The notes: generated by a model not told the origin, from the letters alone. Shown: positions 1-13,264, counted from the first letter of the stretch. The stretch is DNA of 64,000 bases from Scomber scombrus (GCF_963691925.1 NC_084992.1:4450581-4514580), one strand, 5' to 3'. Numbers and translations: made by a program.

Positions 1-364
1 AATCCTCAGAACGTGGTTGAGAGCGTTCTGACATACTGCATATCCACGTGGTACTCGAGCTGCAGTGTGTCAGACAAATAAAAGCCCTGCAGAGAGGATT
101 GTTAGGGGAGCTGAGAAGGTCATTGCAGTCTCTCTTCCCTCTGTACAAGAACTCTCTTCCAGAGCCGCTGCAGGAGCAGAGCACTGAACATTGTTGGGGA
201 GCCTTCACACCCGCTCCATAAGCACTTTGAAAGGTACAGAAGCAAAACCACTGACCATTTTATATTATATTTTATATCACTCTCACCCATTATTTATTAT
301 TGCCATTTATTTATTACACTTATTTATTATACAGCCCTGCCTAATGTCTTAGGATGTGTGTATA

Positions 365-854
365 GGCGCTTTTCCACTACACAATTCCAGCATGACTCAG
401 CTCGCCTCGGTACGGTTCCAGAACAGACGTTTTCCATTACTAAAGTACCTACTCAACGTGGGCGGGGTTGTCCATAGCACGGCTTCACGAAACTGCCGTG
501 ACTTCGTTTTATACGCGACACAAACACATAAACAATGGAGGACATGGAGGCAGTGGTGTACTTGCTGCTGTATGAGGCTTTCTGTCTCACACAAAGCAAG
601 AAAATTGAGCCGTATGGCTGTAACGCTGTTGCTGGTATTTAAAAATGCCGGGTTTGCTCATGACTCTTCCAGCGACTCTTCTGACCAATCAGCGGCCAGC
701 AGTCTGTTGACGTCACATTTAGTATCGGCTCGGCTCACTTGGGACCTCACCAGAGCAGGTACTAAAAATGTACCAGGTACCAGGTACTATCCCTGATGGA
801 GACGCAAAAAGAACCGAGGCGAGTCGTGCTGGAACTGTGTAGTGGAAAAGCGGC
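365..854 (+). mobile_element. MITE family A, copy 1 (490 bp, long terminal inverted repeats)
   Basis: Ends are GGCGCTTTTCCACTAC on the left and GTAGTGGAAAAGCGGC on the right, an inverted repeat that extends imperfectly for about 45 bp. It has no open frame of transposase type, so it is non-autonomous. ATA flanks both sides (362-364 and 855-857), a possible 3-bp target duplication. It sits inside the LINE 3' tail. A second copy in opposite orientation lies at 3206-3702. The superfamily is not recognised. Confidence 0.75.
708..715. promoter_or_regulatory. CRE-type palindrome TGACGTCA in MITE family A, copy 1
   Basis: A perfect TGACGTCA (consensus CREB/ATF site) lies about 25 bp from a CCAAT box in the same element (CCAATCAG near 685). 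The same pair is kept in the inverted copy at 3328-3335. Binding in vivo is inference. Confidence 0.4.
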
Positions 855-1027
855 ATATGTGTGTGTGTGTGTGTGTGTGCGCGAGGGGGGGGGGGTTATG
901 TGATAAATGTGTGATGAGTATCTGCATTGTTTTTTGCACAGGACCCCAAGAGAGAAACCCTGTCTCATTCTGTGCGCATTACTGCTGTAATGTGCAACTT
1001 AGTGACAATAAAGTTTGATTTGATTTG

Positions 1028-2984
1028 AAAAAAACCCCCACAGAATTTAGGGGAATCGGTCCAGGCTCTGCTTCAGTGCGGTACCCTCACAGGGGGCGAC
1101 CAAAATTTCTGACATGTGAGAAATTCGGCTCAAAATCAGACTGAAATAGACCAGCATATGCCCGACTTTACGTTTCCTTCAGATCATATTTGCTGTATGT
1201 CAATGTGCTCTTTGGTTGCAATCTAACACCTACATGAGATTTTGGAGGAATCTGCTACAGCGTTTCATTCAGTTGAATCAGACTCTGGTTCGTTTCCCAT
1301 CTCGGTCAGGTCTCAACACAACATAACAGCTCTAAGAACCCAATTTACAGAGAAGTGGTCTTGATCTGGTCCCAAATGAACTCTGGAGCAGTTAATCTGT
1401 GGTGGGAATGTGATCCCTCCTCAATCCGACCCAACTACTAGGCTTATTCTGCAGGTTAGATCAAAACGGCTCTCGTGGCGAGGTGTGCTTTACATATTAG
1501 GATGATGTGGATGAGTGAAATCAATAATTGCTAGCAGCTAACCAGAGAGTGAATTCAGGTCTAACCTTGGCTAGTGCAATAAAGAAACATTGCATTTGGC
1601 CCTGAAGACCCTCTTCAAGACCTTCTTTCTTTATGCATTCATGCTCTTGCTAACCAATGACTCGAATGAAGGTTTGTAGTGATGCACTTCGGTTTACATG
1701 GATTTTTCTCTGTATAAAAAAGAAACCTAACCAAGGAGAAAAAAAAGAGAATATCTTTCCAAGAGTGCTCCAGAGACTTGGAGAATCTATGATAAGGGTC
1801 ATTGAGGATGTTTTGGAGCGAAGCACACCTTTACTAAGACACTATTTTATTCAGAAAACTTAAATGAAGTGGAGTAAATAGCATGTAGAAAATTGCACAT
1901 TTTGTCGATAACAATCACAATGAAAATGAATGATGGAGAAATCAATGTCCGTTCAAGCCACGTTTTGTCCCTTTGAGTAGTATAGACACGTGTGCAATGA
2001 ATCAATGCAATGTGTCTGTTAGTGTGTATATCTCAACACGTGCAAGAATAAGTATGTTACATGCCCCCTCTGGAGATGCTTTTCTATAAGAGTTTCAGGT
2101 ATTTGAACAACAGAAAAAGCGGCTGCAAGATATTTCTGGATCAATTTGTTTTGGCCTTTTTTTTAAGGGAAATGCAATCAGATTAGCAGCTTAAAGCAGC
2201 CAACAAGCTATTTCATGCTGATTAGAAAAGTACAAACAGTGGAATAAGTGGATGTGACTTTGTGTCTGTCTGTCTGTCTGTCTGTGTGGAAGAGTTGGCG
2301 GTGATTCGTTTGGAGGTGTGAGTCAATGATTGTGTCTGTGTGTGTGTGTGTACTGGAGGTGAGTAGCTATTACTCTGTGGGAGGATCTTTTTTTTTTTTT
2401 TAATGTGAGCTTGTATCGAGAATAATGTACGAATGTTAACTTCTTCTTGTAACTCTTTGTCCCTGATGTTTACCGACTGACGGACTGTTGACTTACTGCT
2501 GTGAACACGTGTGTCGAAAACCCATTGGCTCAAATCCACTTTCAAATCCATCTCTCTGAATTAATCAGGTGTTTAGTCTCTGGTGGTCCTAATCCCCTTC
2601 TTTGAATAACTCACACACACTCACACACATCAGAAAAGATAACACAAAACACAACGAGGAATGAAATTGCACTCACAGAGACCTACTCGCACACTATTTG
2701 TCCCTCATTATGCAGCATTATGCAAAGAAAGCACACACATACACAGGACTGACACATTGAGAAACTCCTTGTGTCTTAGATAAATTCACAGAGGAACACA
2801 CACCCACAGGTGCATCACTAAAAAATGTAAAGTGAAGATTGAACGCACCCGAACTGACGCAATGCAAAATGTATTCAAACAAAAAATCACACACACACAT
2901 TTTACCTAGGTCACTTTTTTGGGGACATTACATAGACGTACATTATTTTTAATCATGACGTGAGGACTGGCTAAAAGGCCCTCT
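1028..2984. other. No gene recognised; simple repeats only
   Basis: Mostly unique-looking AT-rich DNA. It contains a short (TCTG)n run near 2263-2284, a TG run near 2336-2350 and a T run near 2388-2402. Open frames are short and show no recognisable domain. Confidence 0.6.
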
Positions 2985-3205
2985 CAATGCAGAAATGTCC
3001 TCACAACAGAGAAACGTCCTCACAACGGAGAAACTTCGTCACAATGCAGAAACTTCGTCACAATGCAGAAACGTCGTCACAATGCAGAAACGTCGTCACA
3101 ATGCAGAAACGTCGTCACAACAGAGAAACGTCCTCACAGCGCAGAAACGTCGTCACAATGCAGAAACGTCCTCACAACAGAGAAACGTCCTCACAATACA
3201 GAAAT
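2985..3205 (+). repeat. 19-bp minisatellite (about 11-12 units)
   Basis: Tandem units of the form GTCGTCACAATGCAGAAAC with variants (AACAGAG for AATGCAG, CCTC for CGTC). The array stops at the MITE beginning at 3206. Degenerate units continue at 3703-3745 on the far side, so the MITE inserted into an existing minisatellite. Repetitive open frames here are by-products of the 19-bp period. Confidence 0.85.
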
Positions 3206-3702
3206 GGCGCTTTTCCACTATACAGTTCTAGCACTGCTCGACTCGATTCGTTTTTTTTTTGCGTTTCCACTAGGGAAACGGTACCTGCTCTGCCGAGGTT
3301 CCAAGCGAGCCGAGCCGATACTAAATGTGACGTCAACAGACTGCCGGCCACTGATTGGTCAGAGAGTCGACGCTGGAAGAGTCATGAGCCGTCCCACAAA
3401 AGAATCAAACCCGGCATTTTTAAATACCGGCAACAGCGTTACAACCATACGACTCCTTCTCTTGCTTTGTGTGAGACAGAAAGCCTCATACAGCAGCAAG
3501 TACACCACTGCCTCAATGTCCTCCATTGTTTATGTGTTTGTGTCGCTTATAAAATGAAGTCACGGCAGTTTCGCGGAGCCGTGCTATGACGACCCCGCCC
3601 ACGTTGAGTAGGTACTTTTTTGTAATGGAAAAGGTCGTTCCTGGTACCAAACCGAGTCGAGTCGAGCCGAGTAGTGCTAGAGCTGTATAGTGGAAAAGCG
3701 CC
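3206..3702 (-). mobile_element. MITE family A, copy 2 (497 bp, inverted relative to copy 1)
   Basis: Terminal inverted repeats GGCGCTTTTCCACTATACAG and CTGTATAGTGGAAAAGCGCC match perfectly over 20 bp and continue imperfectly further in. The interior is the reverse complement of the copy at 365-854, including the segment around 3455-3590. No clear target duplication is visible. It has no transposase. Confidence 0.8.
3328..3335. promoter_or_regulatory. CRE-type palindrome TGACGTCA in MITE family A, copy 2
   Basis: Perfect TGACGTCA followed about 20 bp later by ATTGGTC (an inverted CCAAT box). It is the counterpart of the site at 708-715. Confidence 0.4.
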
Positions 3703-3964
3703 ACAAGTCACCACAACAAAGAAATGTCCTCACAATGCTGGTTTTCAACTGAAATCGGTCCTCTCAAAGATAGAAATACAGACATACACACACATACCAT
3801 CTCAGCCAGGCGGTACCTCTCCCATTCTGAGTCAACCTCAGAGTTCAGTTCACCATCACTGTGTATCATCTGTGAGTGTGTGTGTTGCCGTGTCAACGCC
3901 AGCAGTGGTTTTTGACCTCTGATCTGTGAATCTCTTAATAACCCACAGCTGCTGTGAGCCACAA

Positions 3965-3966
<2 letters not shown>

Positions 3967-3995
<29 letters not shown>
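3967..3995 (+). repeat. (TG)n microsatellite
   Basis: About 14 uninterrupted TG units. Confidence 0.9.
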
Positions 3996-3997
<2 letters not shown>

Positions 3998-4239
3998 ATG
4001 CTTGAGTGTGACTGTGTTTATTTGTATAGGGAAATTTTAAAAATGCTTTACATAAAATATAAAATGCATTAAGTGGAAGTGTAAAGGAAGCAAAGTTTAA
4101 AAGTTACATAGAAAATAAAAGCAACAGTTAGTCACTAGCTGATTGACAGTAAAGTAATTATACTATTTTAATATATATGTATATTTATGTATGTATGTAT
4201 ATATATATGTGTGTGTAAATATATATATTTGTTCACCTA

Positions 4240-4478
4240 AAATATGTGCAATAACAGCATCAACTCAATTATATTATCATTTGACACCAATATTACCAAT
4301 ATTATCTTTACTACTATTGTTGATTGTTTTATTGTTTGCGTACTTAATTATTATTTATTGTGCTTTATGCCGTCTATTGATGCTCTTCTGTTATTTTTTT
4401 TACTGTCCACTTGCTGCTGTAATAATGTAAATTTCCCCACTGTGGGAATTATAAAGGAATATCTTATCTTATCAAATA
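4240..4478 (+). mobile_element. LINE 3' tail (L2/Rex-like)
   Basis: AT-rich sequence ending in GTAAATTTCCCCACTGTGGG, then an AATTATAAAGGAATATC signal and a TCTTATCTTATC tail. This arrangement is typical of the 3' ends of fish LINEs. No coding part is present, so it is a strongly 5'-truncated copy. Confidence 0.55.
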
Positions 4479-4636
4479 ATCATTTAAAGTCATGTTTAAT
4501 CAAAAATGACAAATATTCCAACTTTTTAGATGTAATGATGTAATGCTTTTTTTGGTCATATATGAAATCAGATTGAATGTTTTTAGGTTTCAGATGGGTG
4601 GTCATATAAAAAAAGTAGAGTCTCCTGGAAGTAGAG

Positions 4637-4858
4637 TCTTCCTTCCTTACTTCCTTCCTCCCTCCCTCCTTTTTTCCTTCCCACCTTCCTTCCTTCCTTC
4701 CTTCCTCCCTTCCTTCTTTCCTCCCTCCACACTTCTCTCTCTTTCCTCCCCCTACCTTCCTCCCTTCCTTCCTTCTTTCTTCCTTCCTCCCTCCCTCCTT
4801 TCCTTCCTTCTTCCTACCTCCTTTCCTTCCTTCTTCTTCCTTCCTTCCTTCCTTCCTC
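4637..4858 (+). repeat. Imperfect (TTCC)n array
   Basis: Pyrimidine-only tract of TTCC, CTCC and TTTCC units, about 220 bp, lying between triplicated flanks. Long open frames on both strands here (S/L/P/F-rich or G/K/E/R-rich) are artefacts of the repeat. Confidence 0.9.
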
Positions 4859-4967
4859 CTTATGTAATGATGTAATGCTTTTTTTTGGTCATATATGATA
4901 TCAGATTGAATGTTTTTAGGTTTCAGATGGGTGGTCATATAAAAAAAGTAGAGTCTCCTGGAAGTAG

Positions 4968-5278
4968 AGTCTTCCTTCCTTACTTCCTTCCTCCCTCCCT
5001 CCTTTTTTCCTCCCCTCCTTCCTTCCTTCCTCCCTCATTCCTTTCCTTCCTCCCTCCCTCCTTTCCTTCCTTCTTCCTACCTCCCTTTCTTCCTTCCTCC
5101 CTCCCTCCTTTCCTTCCTTCTTCCTACCTCCTTTCCTTCCTTCCTCCCTCCCTCCCTCCTTTCCTTCCTTCTTCCTACCTCCCTTTCTTCCTTCCTCCCT
5201 CCCTCCCTCCTTTCCTTTCCTTTCTTCCTTCCTCCCTCCCTCCTTTCCTTCCTTCTTCCTACCTCCCTTTCTTCCTCC
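4968..5278 (+). repeat. Imperfect (TTCC)n array, second in the triplication
   Basis: About 310 bp of TTCC/CTCC units with an internal longer period (CCTTCTTCCTACCTCC recurring every 50-70 bp). Confidence 0.9.
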
Positions 5279-5953
5279 TTATATAATGATGTAATGCTTT
5301 TTTTTGGTCATATATGATATCAGACTGAATGTTTTTAGGTGTCAGATGGGTGGTCATATAAAAAAAAAAAAAAATGATATGCATCATTGAGAAAATAATC
5401 AGCAGTTTGTTTTATGGATTTGCTTGGAAGTAGAGTCTGATTTTAATCTGCTACATGCCACGAAATCCTACATACTGGTCCTCTCAATAAACCCGACACT
5501 TCAATAAAACACTTCAAACTTCAAAGACGGTTTCAAGTGGGACAAAAAAAGAAAAGAGGGAAATTAAATCCATTGACTAGGCAATGAATGCATGTTATGA
5601 ATATGAATGGAGCCGATGAAAAAGGCAAAAACAAAAGCAAAGAAAAGATGAATTATAAAGGGCGGTTGGTTTGAGATAATTGTGCAATTAAAGGCTCGGC
5701 TGATAGCGAAGGTTTAACTCGCTAAAGCAGAAGTTTAATGAAAAAGTTTGAGAGGGATCAATAGCGAAAGAGCAGGCCGAGAGTCGGAGTGAGCAGCGTT
5801 TTCTGTTTGCAGGGAAACAATGAAAGAACTCTAATTACCTCTGAAGGCTGCAAACAAACACCGATGTGGACAATTACAGATGTGAATTCTGCATTTCTGG
5901 CGTGTTTAATTGTGTTAGCAGATGCCAGAAAAACAAATTACAATACTCAAGAT

Positions 5954-5980
5954 TTAACCCTCCTGTTGTCTTCTGGAGAA
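5954..5980 (+). mobile_element. TTAA-flanked element terminus leading into a GGAA array
   Basis: TTAA at 5954-5957 is followed by CCCTCCTGTTGTCTTC. This is the reverse complement of the terminus GACAACAGGAGGG-TTAA seen at 12864-12880, 19128-19145 and 27560-27577. CCC at the tip next to TTAA is the hallmark of piggyBac-like elements. The opposite end may be the AGGGAGGGTTAG at 7235-7246, if TTAA mutated to TTAG. Confidence 0.55.
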
Positions 5981-6541
5981 GGAAGGAAGGAAGGAAGGAA
6001 GGAAGGAAGGAAGGAAGGAAGGAAGGAAGGGAGGAAGGAAGGAAGGAAGGGAGGGAGGAAGGGAGGAAAGAAGGAAGGAAGGGAGGAAAGAAAGAAGGAA
6101 GGAAGGAAAGGAGGAAGGAGGGACAGGAAGAAGGAAGGTAGGAAGAAAAGGAGGAAGGAAGGAAGGCAGGAAGCGAGGAAAGAAGGAAGGGAGGAAGGAA
6201 AGGCAGAAGGAAGGAAGGAATGAGGAAGGAAGGAAGTGAGGAAAGAAGGGAGGGAGGAAGGAAAGGAGAAATGAGGAAGGAAGGAAGGTAGGAAGTGAGG
6301 AAAGAAGGAAGGGAGGAAGGAAAGGCAGAAGGAAGGAAGGAAGGAAGGAAGGGAAGAATCAAGGAATGAAGGAAGGAAGGAAAAGAGTAAGGAAGGAGGG
6401 AGGGAGGAAAGAAGGAAGGGAGGAAGGAAAGGAGGAAGGAGGGACAGGCAGAAGGAAGGAAGGAAGGAAAGGAGGAAGGAAGGAAGGTAGGAAGGAAGTG
6501 AGGAAAGAAGGAAGGGAGGAAGGAAAGGAGAAAGGAAGGAG
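5979..6541 (+). repeat. Imperfect (GGAA)n array
   Basis: About 560 bp of GGAA/GGAG/GAAA units on the plus strand, with longer repeated blocks such as GGTAGGAAGTGAGGAAAGAAGG at several positions (up to 20 bases shared each time). Confidence 0.9.
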
Positions 6542-6634
6542 CTTGTTTTTATTACTGTGGAAATGACAAATCACTTGTGTGAGTCAACAGCACATTTTTC
6601 CCCTTTGTTGTTCTCGAGTCACGCTGGATGAAAA

Positions 6635-7405
6635 ACACCTGTTACATAAATCTTAATCTATTATGACAGAGCGGCTATTTGCTGCAACTGATTTAATAAT
6701 CTATTCTGCTTCATGTTAATCATTAAAATGGAAATTTCAACCTTGATAATATATGTCAGAGGTAATAAAGCTCGCAACTCTTTCTTTCTCTGGTCAAGGA
6801 AGGAAGGAAGGAAGGAAGGAAGGAAGGAAGGAAAGAAGGAAGGAATGAGGAAGGAAGGAAGTGAAGAAAAAAGGAAGGGAGGAAGGAAAGGAGGAAGGAG
6901 GGACAAGAAGAAGGAAGGTAGGAAGGAAAGGAGGAAGGAAGGAAGGTAGGAAGTGAGGAAAGAAGGAAGGGAGGAAGGAAAGGCAGAAGGAAGGAAGGAA
7001 GGGAAGAATCAAGGAATGAAGGAAGGAAGGAAAAGAGTAAGGAAGGAGGGAGGGATGAAAGAAGGAAGGGAGGAAGGAGGGACAGGTAGAAGGAAGGAAG
7101 GAAGGAAAGGAGGAAGAACAGGAGGAAGGAGGGACAGGAAGAAGGAAGGAAGGAAGGAAGGAAGTCGGGAAAGAAGGAAGGGAGGAAGGAAGTCGGGAAA
7201 GAAGGAAGGGAGGAAGGAAGTCGGGAAAGAAGGAAGGGAGGGTTAGTTACACCTGTTACATAAATCTTAATCTATTATGACAGAGCGGCTATTTGCTGCA
7301 ACTGATTTAATAATCTATTCTGCTTCATGTTAATCATTAAAATGGAAATTTCAACCTTGATAATATATGTCAGAGGTAATAAAGCGTGCAACTCTTTCTT
7401 TCTCT
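6635..7405 (+). repeat. Tandem duplication: 157-bp direct repeats around a GGAA array
   Basis: Bases 6635-6791 recur at 7249-7405 (offset 614) with only two substitutions, both in the AGCTCGC/AGCGTGC stretch. A GGAA array fills the space between them. The identity (about 98.7%) points to a recent duplication. Confidence 0.9.
6797..7244 (+). repeat. Imperfect (GGAA)n array inside the duplication
   Basis: About 450 bp of GGAA-type units. The last 110 bp shows a ~29-bp period with AAGTCGGGAAAGAAGGAAGG repeated three times. Confidence 0.9.
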
Positions 7406-7439
7406 TTCAATTCAAACAATGAATGACATGTATCCTTTA

Positions 7440-7735
7440 TAATCAGTCTTACGTAATAGGTTACAGATTACTATTGACTATATTTAAAACATAATGAGTA
7501 ATGTATCTGACTATTTCAATGACTTAATAATCCGTAGCTTCTTTTTACATAATTGCTTTACTGTTTGGTTCAATCCCTCTAACATACAGGCTTAACTCTG
7601 CCATACTGTTCATATTCTGACTCATAATTAGTCTCTGCACCATCAGTGATTATTAATAAATGTTTGATTTATCTAATGGAGAGAAGACATTCAGAAGCAC
7701 TATTTTATATCCTGGAGAACATTTCGAACACAGCC
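7440..7735 (+). mobile_element. hAT-like fragment next to a truncated TTAA-element copy
   Basis: 7450-7530 (GTAATAGGTTACAGATTACT) matches the element at 27949-28090. From 7592, TTAA precedes CTCTGCCATACTGTTCATATT and the block ATTCTGACTCATAATTAG shared with 49040-49060 and, inverted, with 21120-21140. CACTATTTTATATCCTGGAG near 7700 matches 49139-49160. The right end is lost. Confidence 0.5.
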
Positions 7736-8556
7736 AAGGTTCCCCTGATCTGTGTTTCGGGGAGTGGTTCGAGGGAGAGAATGAGGATTCCTCCCAATCC
7801 TCCTCAAATCCTCTCACAGATGATTACAAATAGCCCTCAGGTGCTTCTTCTACAGCGAGCATGGTGCAACATCGCCCCTACAGGGTCACACCTAACACTG
7901 TTTAATCAAAGAACATTTGGAAACAATAAGCCCAAAAGCTTTTAAAGAGAAAATAATGAACCTGTACACCCACACACAGATGTTTTCACTCAGTCTGACT
8001 CATTCTACACCTGCTCAGGTTGAAATTAGGCCAAGAAGCTATAGACACTAGAAAATTAAGTCACTGTACAAATAGAAAAGATAAAGGTGGGAGAGTGTGA
8101 CGAAGTGGGTGAGAGCACACCATTTGTCCCGAAACACCACATTTGTACCATAACTTATTCATTTAACTATACTTGTTTGTTTGTTTGGACCATATGTTAG
8201 TCAGTAATCAAACGTTGCAGATACTTACTATCCCGGGTTTGTTTGTGTTGTGCAGTATATTTAGTTATAAGTTACATCTCAGCAGACTTTTGGTTAAAAT
8301 AAAACACTTGTATTAAGTTTAGTTAGAGTATATTGGTTTAGTTTGAGGTCATAAGTTTAGTATTTTCTTTCTTTGTTACTCACCATACTTACCATGTGCT
8401 CAGGAGACAAAAGGAGGAGGCGGCCTACATTTCCTGAATTTATAGACTGGTGACATCATTAGTGATTAGTTAAATGTTAATCTTGTTGGTGCTTACCTGT
8501 TTCAGGAGGGGCTCAGGACTTACCTGTTGAGTGGTATAGTCCACCTTCATTCAGAG
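7736..8556. other. No gene recognised
   Basis: Unique-looking AT-rich DNA; the only open frame of note (to 7945) has no recognisable domain. Confidence 0.5.
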
Positions 8557-9086
8557 CATAGACTGTATATAAAATGGACGTAACATCCGTGACGTCACCC
8601 ATTGGTTTGTGGACTGCTGCTCAGAGGCCAATAGTATCGGATCTGAGCAGCGCCATCTTGAAAATTTCAGGTGCATGCTGGGAAAAATAAAAACACGGAT
8701 TCTACTTATATGGGCATCAGGAGGAGCATGAGGCGCCCTCCTGAACCTGTGAACCAATCAACCTGTCAATCACGACGTAGCCACGCCCTAATGCATACCC
8801 TGCTTTATCGTCACATATAAAATCAGGGAGGCCAAAATGTCCCAAATGAACATCATACTGCATTGAAGAAGGCTTTAAACTAGCGATTGAGACCATAAAC
8901 ACATTTTGAAAACGTTTACTGAGGTTAGAAATCAAGTGAGAAGTTGGTGAATTCTCCATTGACTTGTATAGAGACGGAAGTCCTTTTGACACCAAAGCGG
9001 TCGCCCCCTGGTGGCCTTTTGATAGAATGCAGTTTTAAGTTACTTCCACGTTGGCATCATTTCAGAGGACCGGAACTCCCCGCCTG
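8557..9086 (+). mobile_element. MITE family B, copy 1 (530 bp, hAT-like)
   Basis: Begins CATAGACTGTATATAAAATG and ends GGAACTCCCCGCCTG. It is the same length (530 bp) as the copies at 22214-22743 and 62070-62599, both reverse. Both termini start with CA when read inward. Two or three other copies carry 8-bp target duplications, the size made by hAT transposases. No matching 8-bp duplication flanks this copy. A ~90-codon open frame on the minus strand recurs in sister copies but resembles no transposase. Confidence 0.8.
8590..8597. promoter_or_regulatory. CRE-type palindrome TGACGTCA in MITE family B, copy 1
   Basis: Perfect TGACGTCA directly followed by CCCATTGG (an inverted CCAAT box). The spacing is conserved in the copies at 22703 and 37232. 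Confidence 0.4.
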
Positions 9087-9564
9087 GTCCCACCAAAATC
9101 AATCAGTGTCTATCTTTAACCTTTGAGTGTTCATCATGTTAACATGTTCATTTTCATGAGTTTGTTGATGGTTGTTTGTTATTTTCGATGGATTTGGGCT
9201 TCCTGATGTTCAGAAGTTGCTCATGTTTATGCATCAGCTGTGTTCCTTCCTTCCCCATGTTAAAATGAGAAATGGCTCACATGTTTAAAAACTCTGTGCA
9301 CAGTGTGAAAACATTGACTGTTATTAATTAATTTACTTTTTGCTGAAGGATTTTTTTTCATTCATGCTGAGTTGACCTAAAAATGAAATATCTACTGAAG
9401 TGGCTACAGTTCTAAGAAATACTCAAAAATACATTTAAAAAAAAGCAAAATACAAGATTTAATCCTTGTTTCTCCTTTAGGATTTCTTTTTATTTCACTC
9501 TTAAAAGCAGATTTTTGTGTGTTTACTCATTGCAACAGTAGATATTTTGCAATTCCTGCACTTA

Positions 9565-9568
<4 letters not shown>
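9087..9568. other. No gene recognised
   Basis: AT-rich DNA without a recognisable feature. Confidence 0.5.
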
Positions 9569-10007
<439 letters not shown>

Positions 10008-10010
<3 letters not shown>

Positions 10011-11133
10011 ATTTATCTGTGTTTGTTTTTGTGTGTGTGTATTTACCTCAGTGGGTAATAAATAACTTCAATGGGGTGATGAGTGTTCTCTCATCACTGT
10101 CTCAATTTAGTTCATTAATTCAAAAGGTTTCAGCACTATGGGGGAAAGTAGGGGATAAATATAGAGTACCTTTTTATCTTATCTTATCTCATAACATAAC
10201 ATTCAAGACAATCCCCGAATTCCAGTTGAAAGCTTTTCATGTGACAATGACAATATTTTTGCTGTACACTACTGTCACTGTCAGTCATGTGATCAGTGAT
10301 GTGTAACTGATGTCAACTGAAGAGGACCTGCTCTCTTTGTAGATATAAAGAGGTAACTATGGTAACAAAAACACAATGATTCATAGTTTCAGGTAATTAT
10401 GGCTCAATGAATAATTTGCACACATTCTTTTTTTGTGGACCCAGCATCAAATTTCTGCTTTTAATCCATTTTGAGAGAATATATTAGAGGATTATGGCAA
10501 AAATGTCTAAGTGGTGTAACCATAAAAACTTTGTACCAAATAATTCAACTTGCTTAAAAACAGTAAATTGTCAATAAAACACCATATCAACTAGTTTGGC
10601 ATGATCTTACATTATAACTTTTATATTAAATAAAGGTAATGGAATACAATTGTTCTAAATATTACATTTCATCTGGGGAATCATATTGTATGTTTGTATA
10701 AGTCCACTTAAATACACTGTAGGTGGATAAAAATTTAATATTTATCATTATTTTGTGGTTACACCATTTGACATTTTCGGGAGCATTCAGTCTTACTTTT
10801 GGTTAAAAAAAATGGTTCAATGTCATTTCAAATGATATAAAACCAACAAAATACAACATGTACATTTTAACAAACCTGATGCTGCTTTTAAAACCATTTT
10901 AAAATATATTTTTGAATTGCTCATCTTGCCAACCCTTATTCATCTTTGACCCTTATACACTAATTAAAACATACTTATAAATATCATATTCTGTTTCTGC
11001 CAATTAATCATCTCTAAATCTTACAGACTGGTCCTTTAAAAGGTGATGCTGTGTCAGTGTTGTCTTTTCAGCTTGTTTCTGCTGCCCCCTGGTGGCCATT
11101 AAACAGATAGCAACAGTAGCATGTTCAGTTTTT

Positions 11134-11135
<2 letters not shown>
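10008..11135. other. No gene recognised
   Basis: AT-rich DNA. TTATCTTATCTTATC near 10169-10186 resembles a LINE tail like that at 4470, but no body is visible. Confidence 0.5.
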
Positions 11136-12478
<1,343 letters not shown>

Positions 12479-12876
12479 AACCTTCCTGTTGTCTTCCTAT
12501 CAACCATGCAACCTTTTGTTCTGATGGGTTAAAATTTGTGTAAAGCATAAGGTATAAATTATCACCCAATTCTGTGTTAGACCATTTAAGCCAAGTTCAT
12601 TCCAACTGAACACAGATTGTACACATATTAAAATAATCATTATAAAAGTATGGTTATTTAAATGAAACTATTCCTCATTTTTTAGTTTAAAAAAAAGCAA
12701 GAAATTATGAATGATTTTAACTAAAGGAAAATATGTTGCTGGACTATCACAGACTGGTATATGTCAAAATTTAGTCAGGATACTGTTTTGAAACCATTTC
12801 AAATGTTTTACCAGCAACATGTAAATCAGACCCGTTGTCGTCCCGGGTCAAAATGGATCCAAGGACAACAGGAGGG
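12479..12876 (+). mobile_element. TTAA-flanked piggyBac-like MITE (about 400 bp)
   Basis: Left tip CCTTCCTGTTGTCTTCC and right tip GGACAACAGGAGGG form an inverted repeat. TTAA follows the right tip (12877-12880), while the left flank TGAA is a decayed TTAA. CCC-type tips beside TTAA fit piggyBac-like elements. The CCCGGGTCAAAATGGATCC block just inside the right end is shared with the TTCC-carrying elements at 18700 and 23870. It has no coding capacity. Confidence 0.65.
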
Positions 12877-12945
12877 TTAAATAAACTGCTATGTGCATAT
12901 TGCATTTTTTGCTGATTTGATTCATTTTATGTTGAATTATATGTT

Positions 12946-13167
12946 TGTTATGCCCAGCTAATTTGAGAGCATAACAAAGCAGGGAGGACCATACGGCAAG
13001 AGCTCCAATTAAGGAAGCAATTTATTAAAGTTAACAAATGCAATTAACCAAGAGTTTTAAAGTAAAAAATAACATGAACCAAGGCTACTTTTAACACAAC
13101 AAGACCAAAACCAAAAATGAAGTGCCTGAAAGCCACCAGCCTTCCGTGAGAGTGAGAGAGTGAGAGA

Positions 13168-13264
<97 letters not shown>

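Larger units (their letters stand above)
1..1027 (+). mobile_element. L2-like LINE 3' fragment, interrupted by a MITE
   Basis: Frame 1 over the first 60 bases reads NVVESVLTYCISTWYSSCS, and near base 165-230 reads RCRSRALNIVGEPSHP. Both resemble the C-terminal part of fish L2-type LINE ORF2 proteins. Several in-frame stops lie between them, so the fragment is dead. An AT-rich 3' UTR follows, and after the MITE at 365-854 it resumes and ends near 1000-1027 with a gacaataaag signal and a short TTTGA repeat tail, typical of fish LINE ends. The 5' part lies outside the window or was never copied. Class is moderately certain, subfamily is not. Confidence 0.6.
4532..5368 (+). repeat. Three direct copies of an ~85-150 bp segment separated by TTCC arrays
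   Basis: The segment TGATGTAATGCTTTTTTTGG...GGTGGTCATATAAAAAAA occurs at about 4534-4612, 4866-4947 and 5286-5365. The first two copies continue identically through AGTAGAGTCTCCTGGAAG into the same start of a TTCC array. The unit length is about 332 bp and then about 420 bp. This is a tandem triplication of (unique segment + TTCC array). Confidence 0.85.

Noticed and set aside
2987..3589. 200-codon frame with repeated MQKRRHNAETSSQ-type units
   Set aside because: It is the 19-bp minisatellite (three frames per cycle) running into a MITE; the same repeat is open in several frames.
4637..7246. Long open frames rich in S/L/P/F or G/K/E/R on both strands
   Set aside because: They are translations of TTCC/GGAA arrays, open in several frames and on both strands at once, with no domain.
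8717..8995. ~92-codon frame MVSKGLPSLYKSMENSP... found in four MITE family B copies
   Set aside because: Recurrence follows from the copies being recent and nearly identical. It matches no transposase or known domain, lies within a non-autonomous element, and is broken in the copy at 22214-22743.
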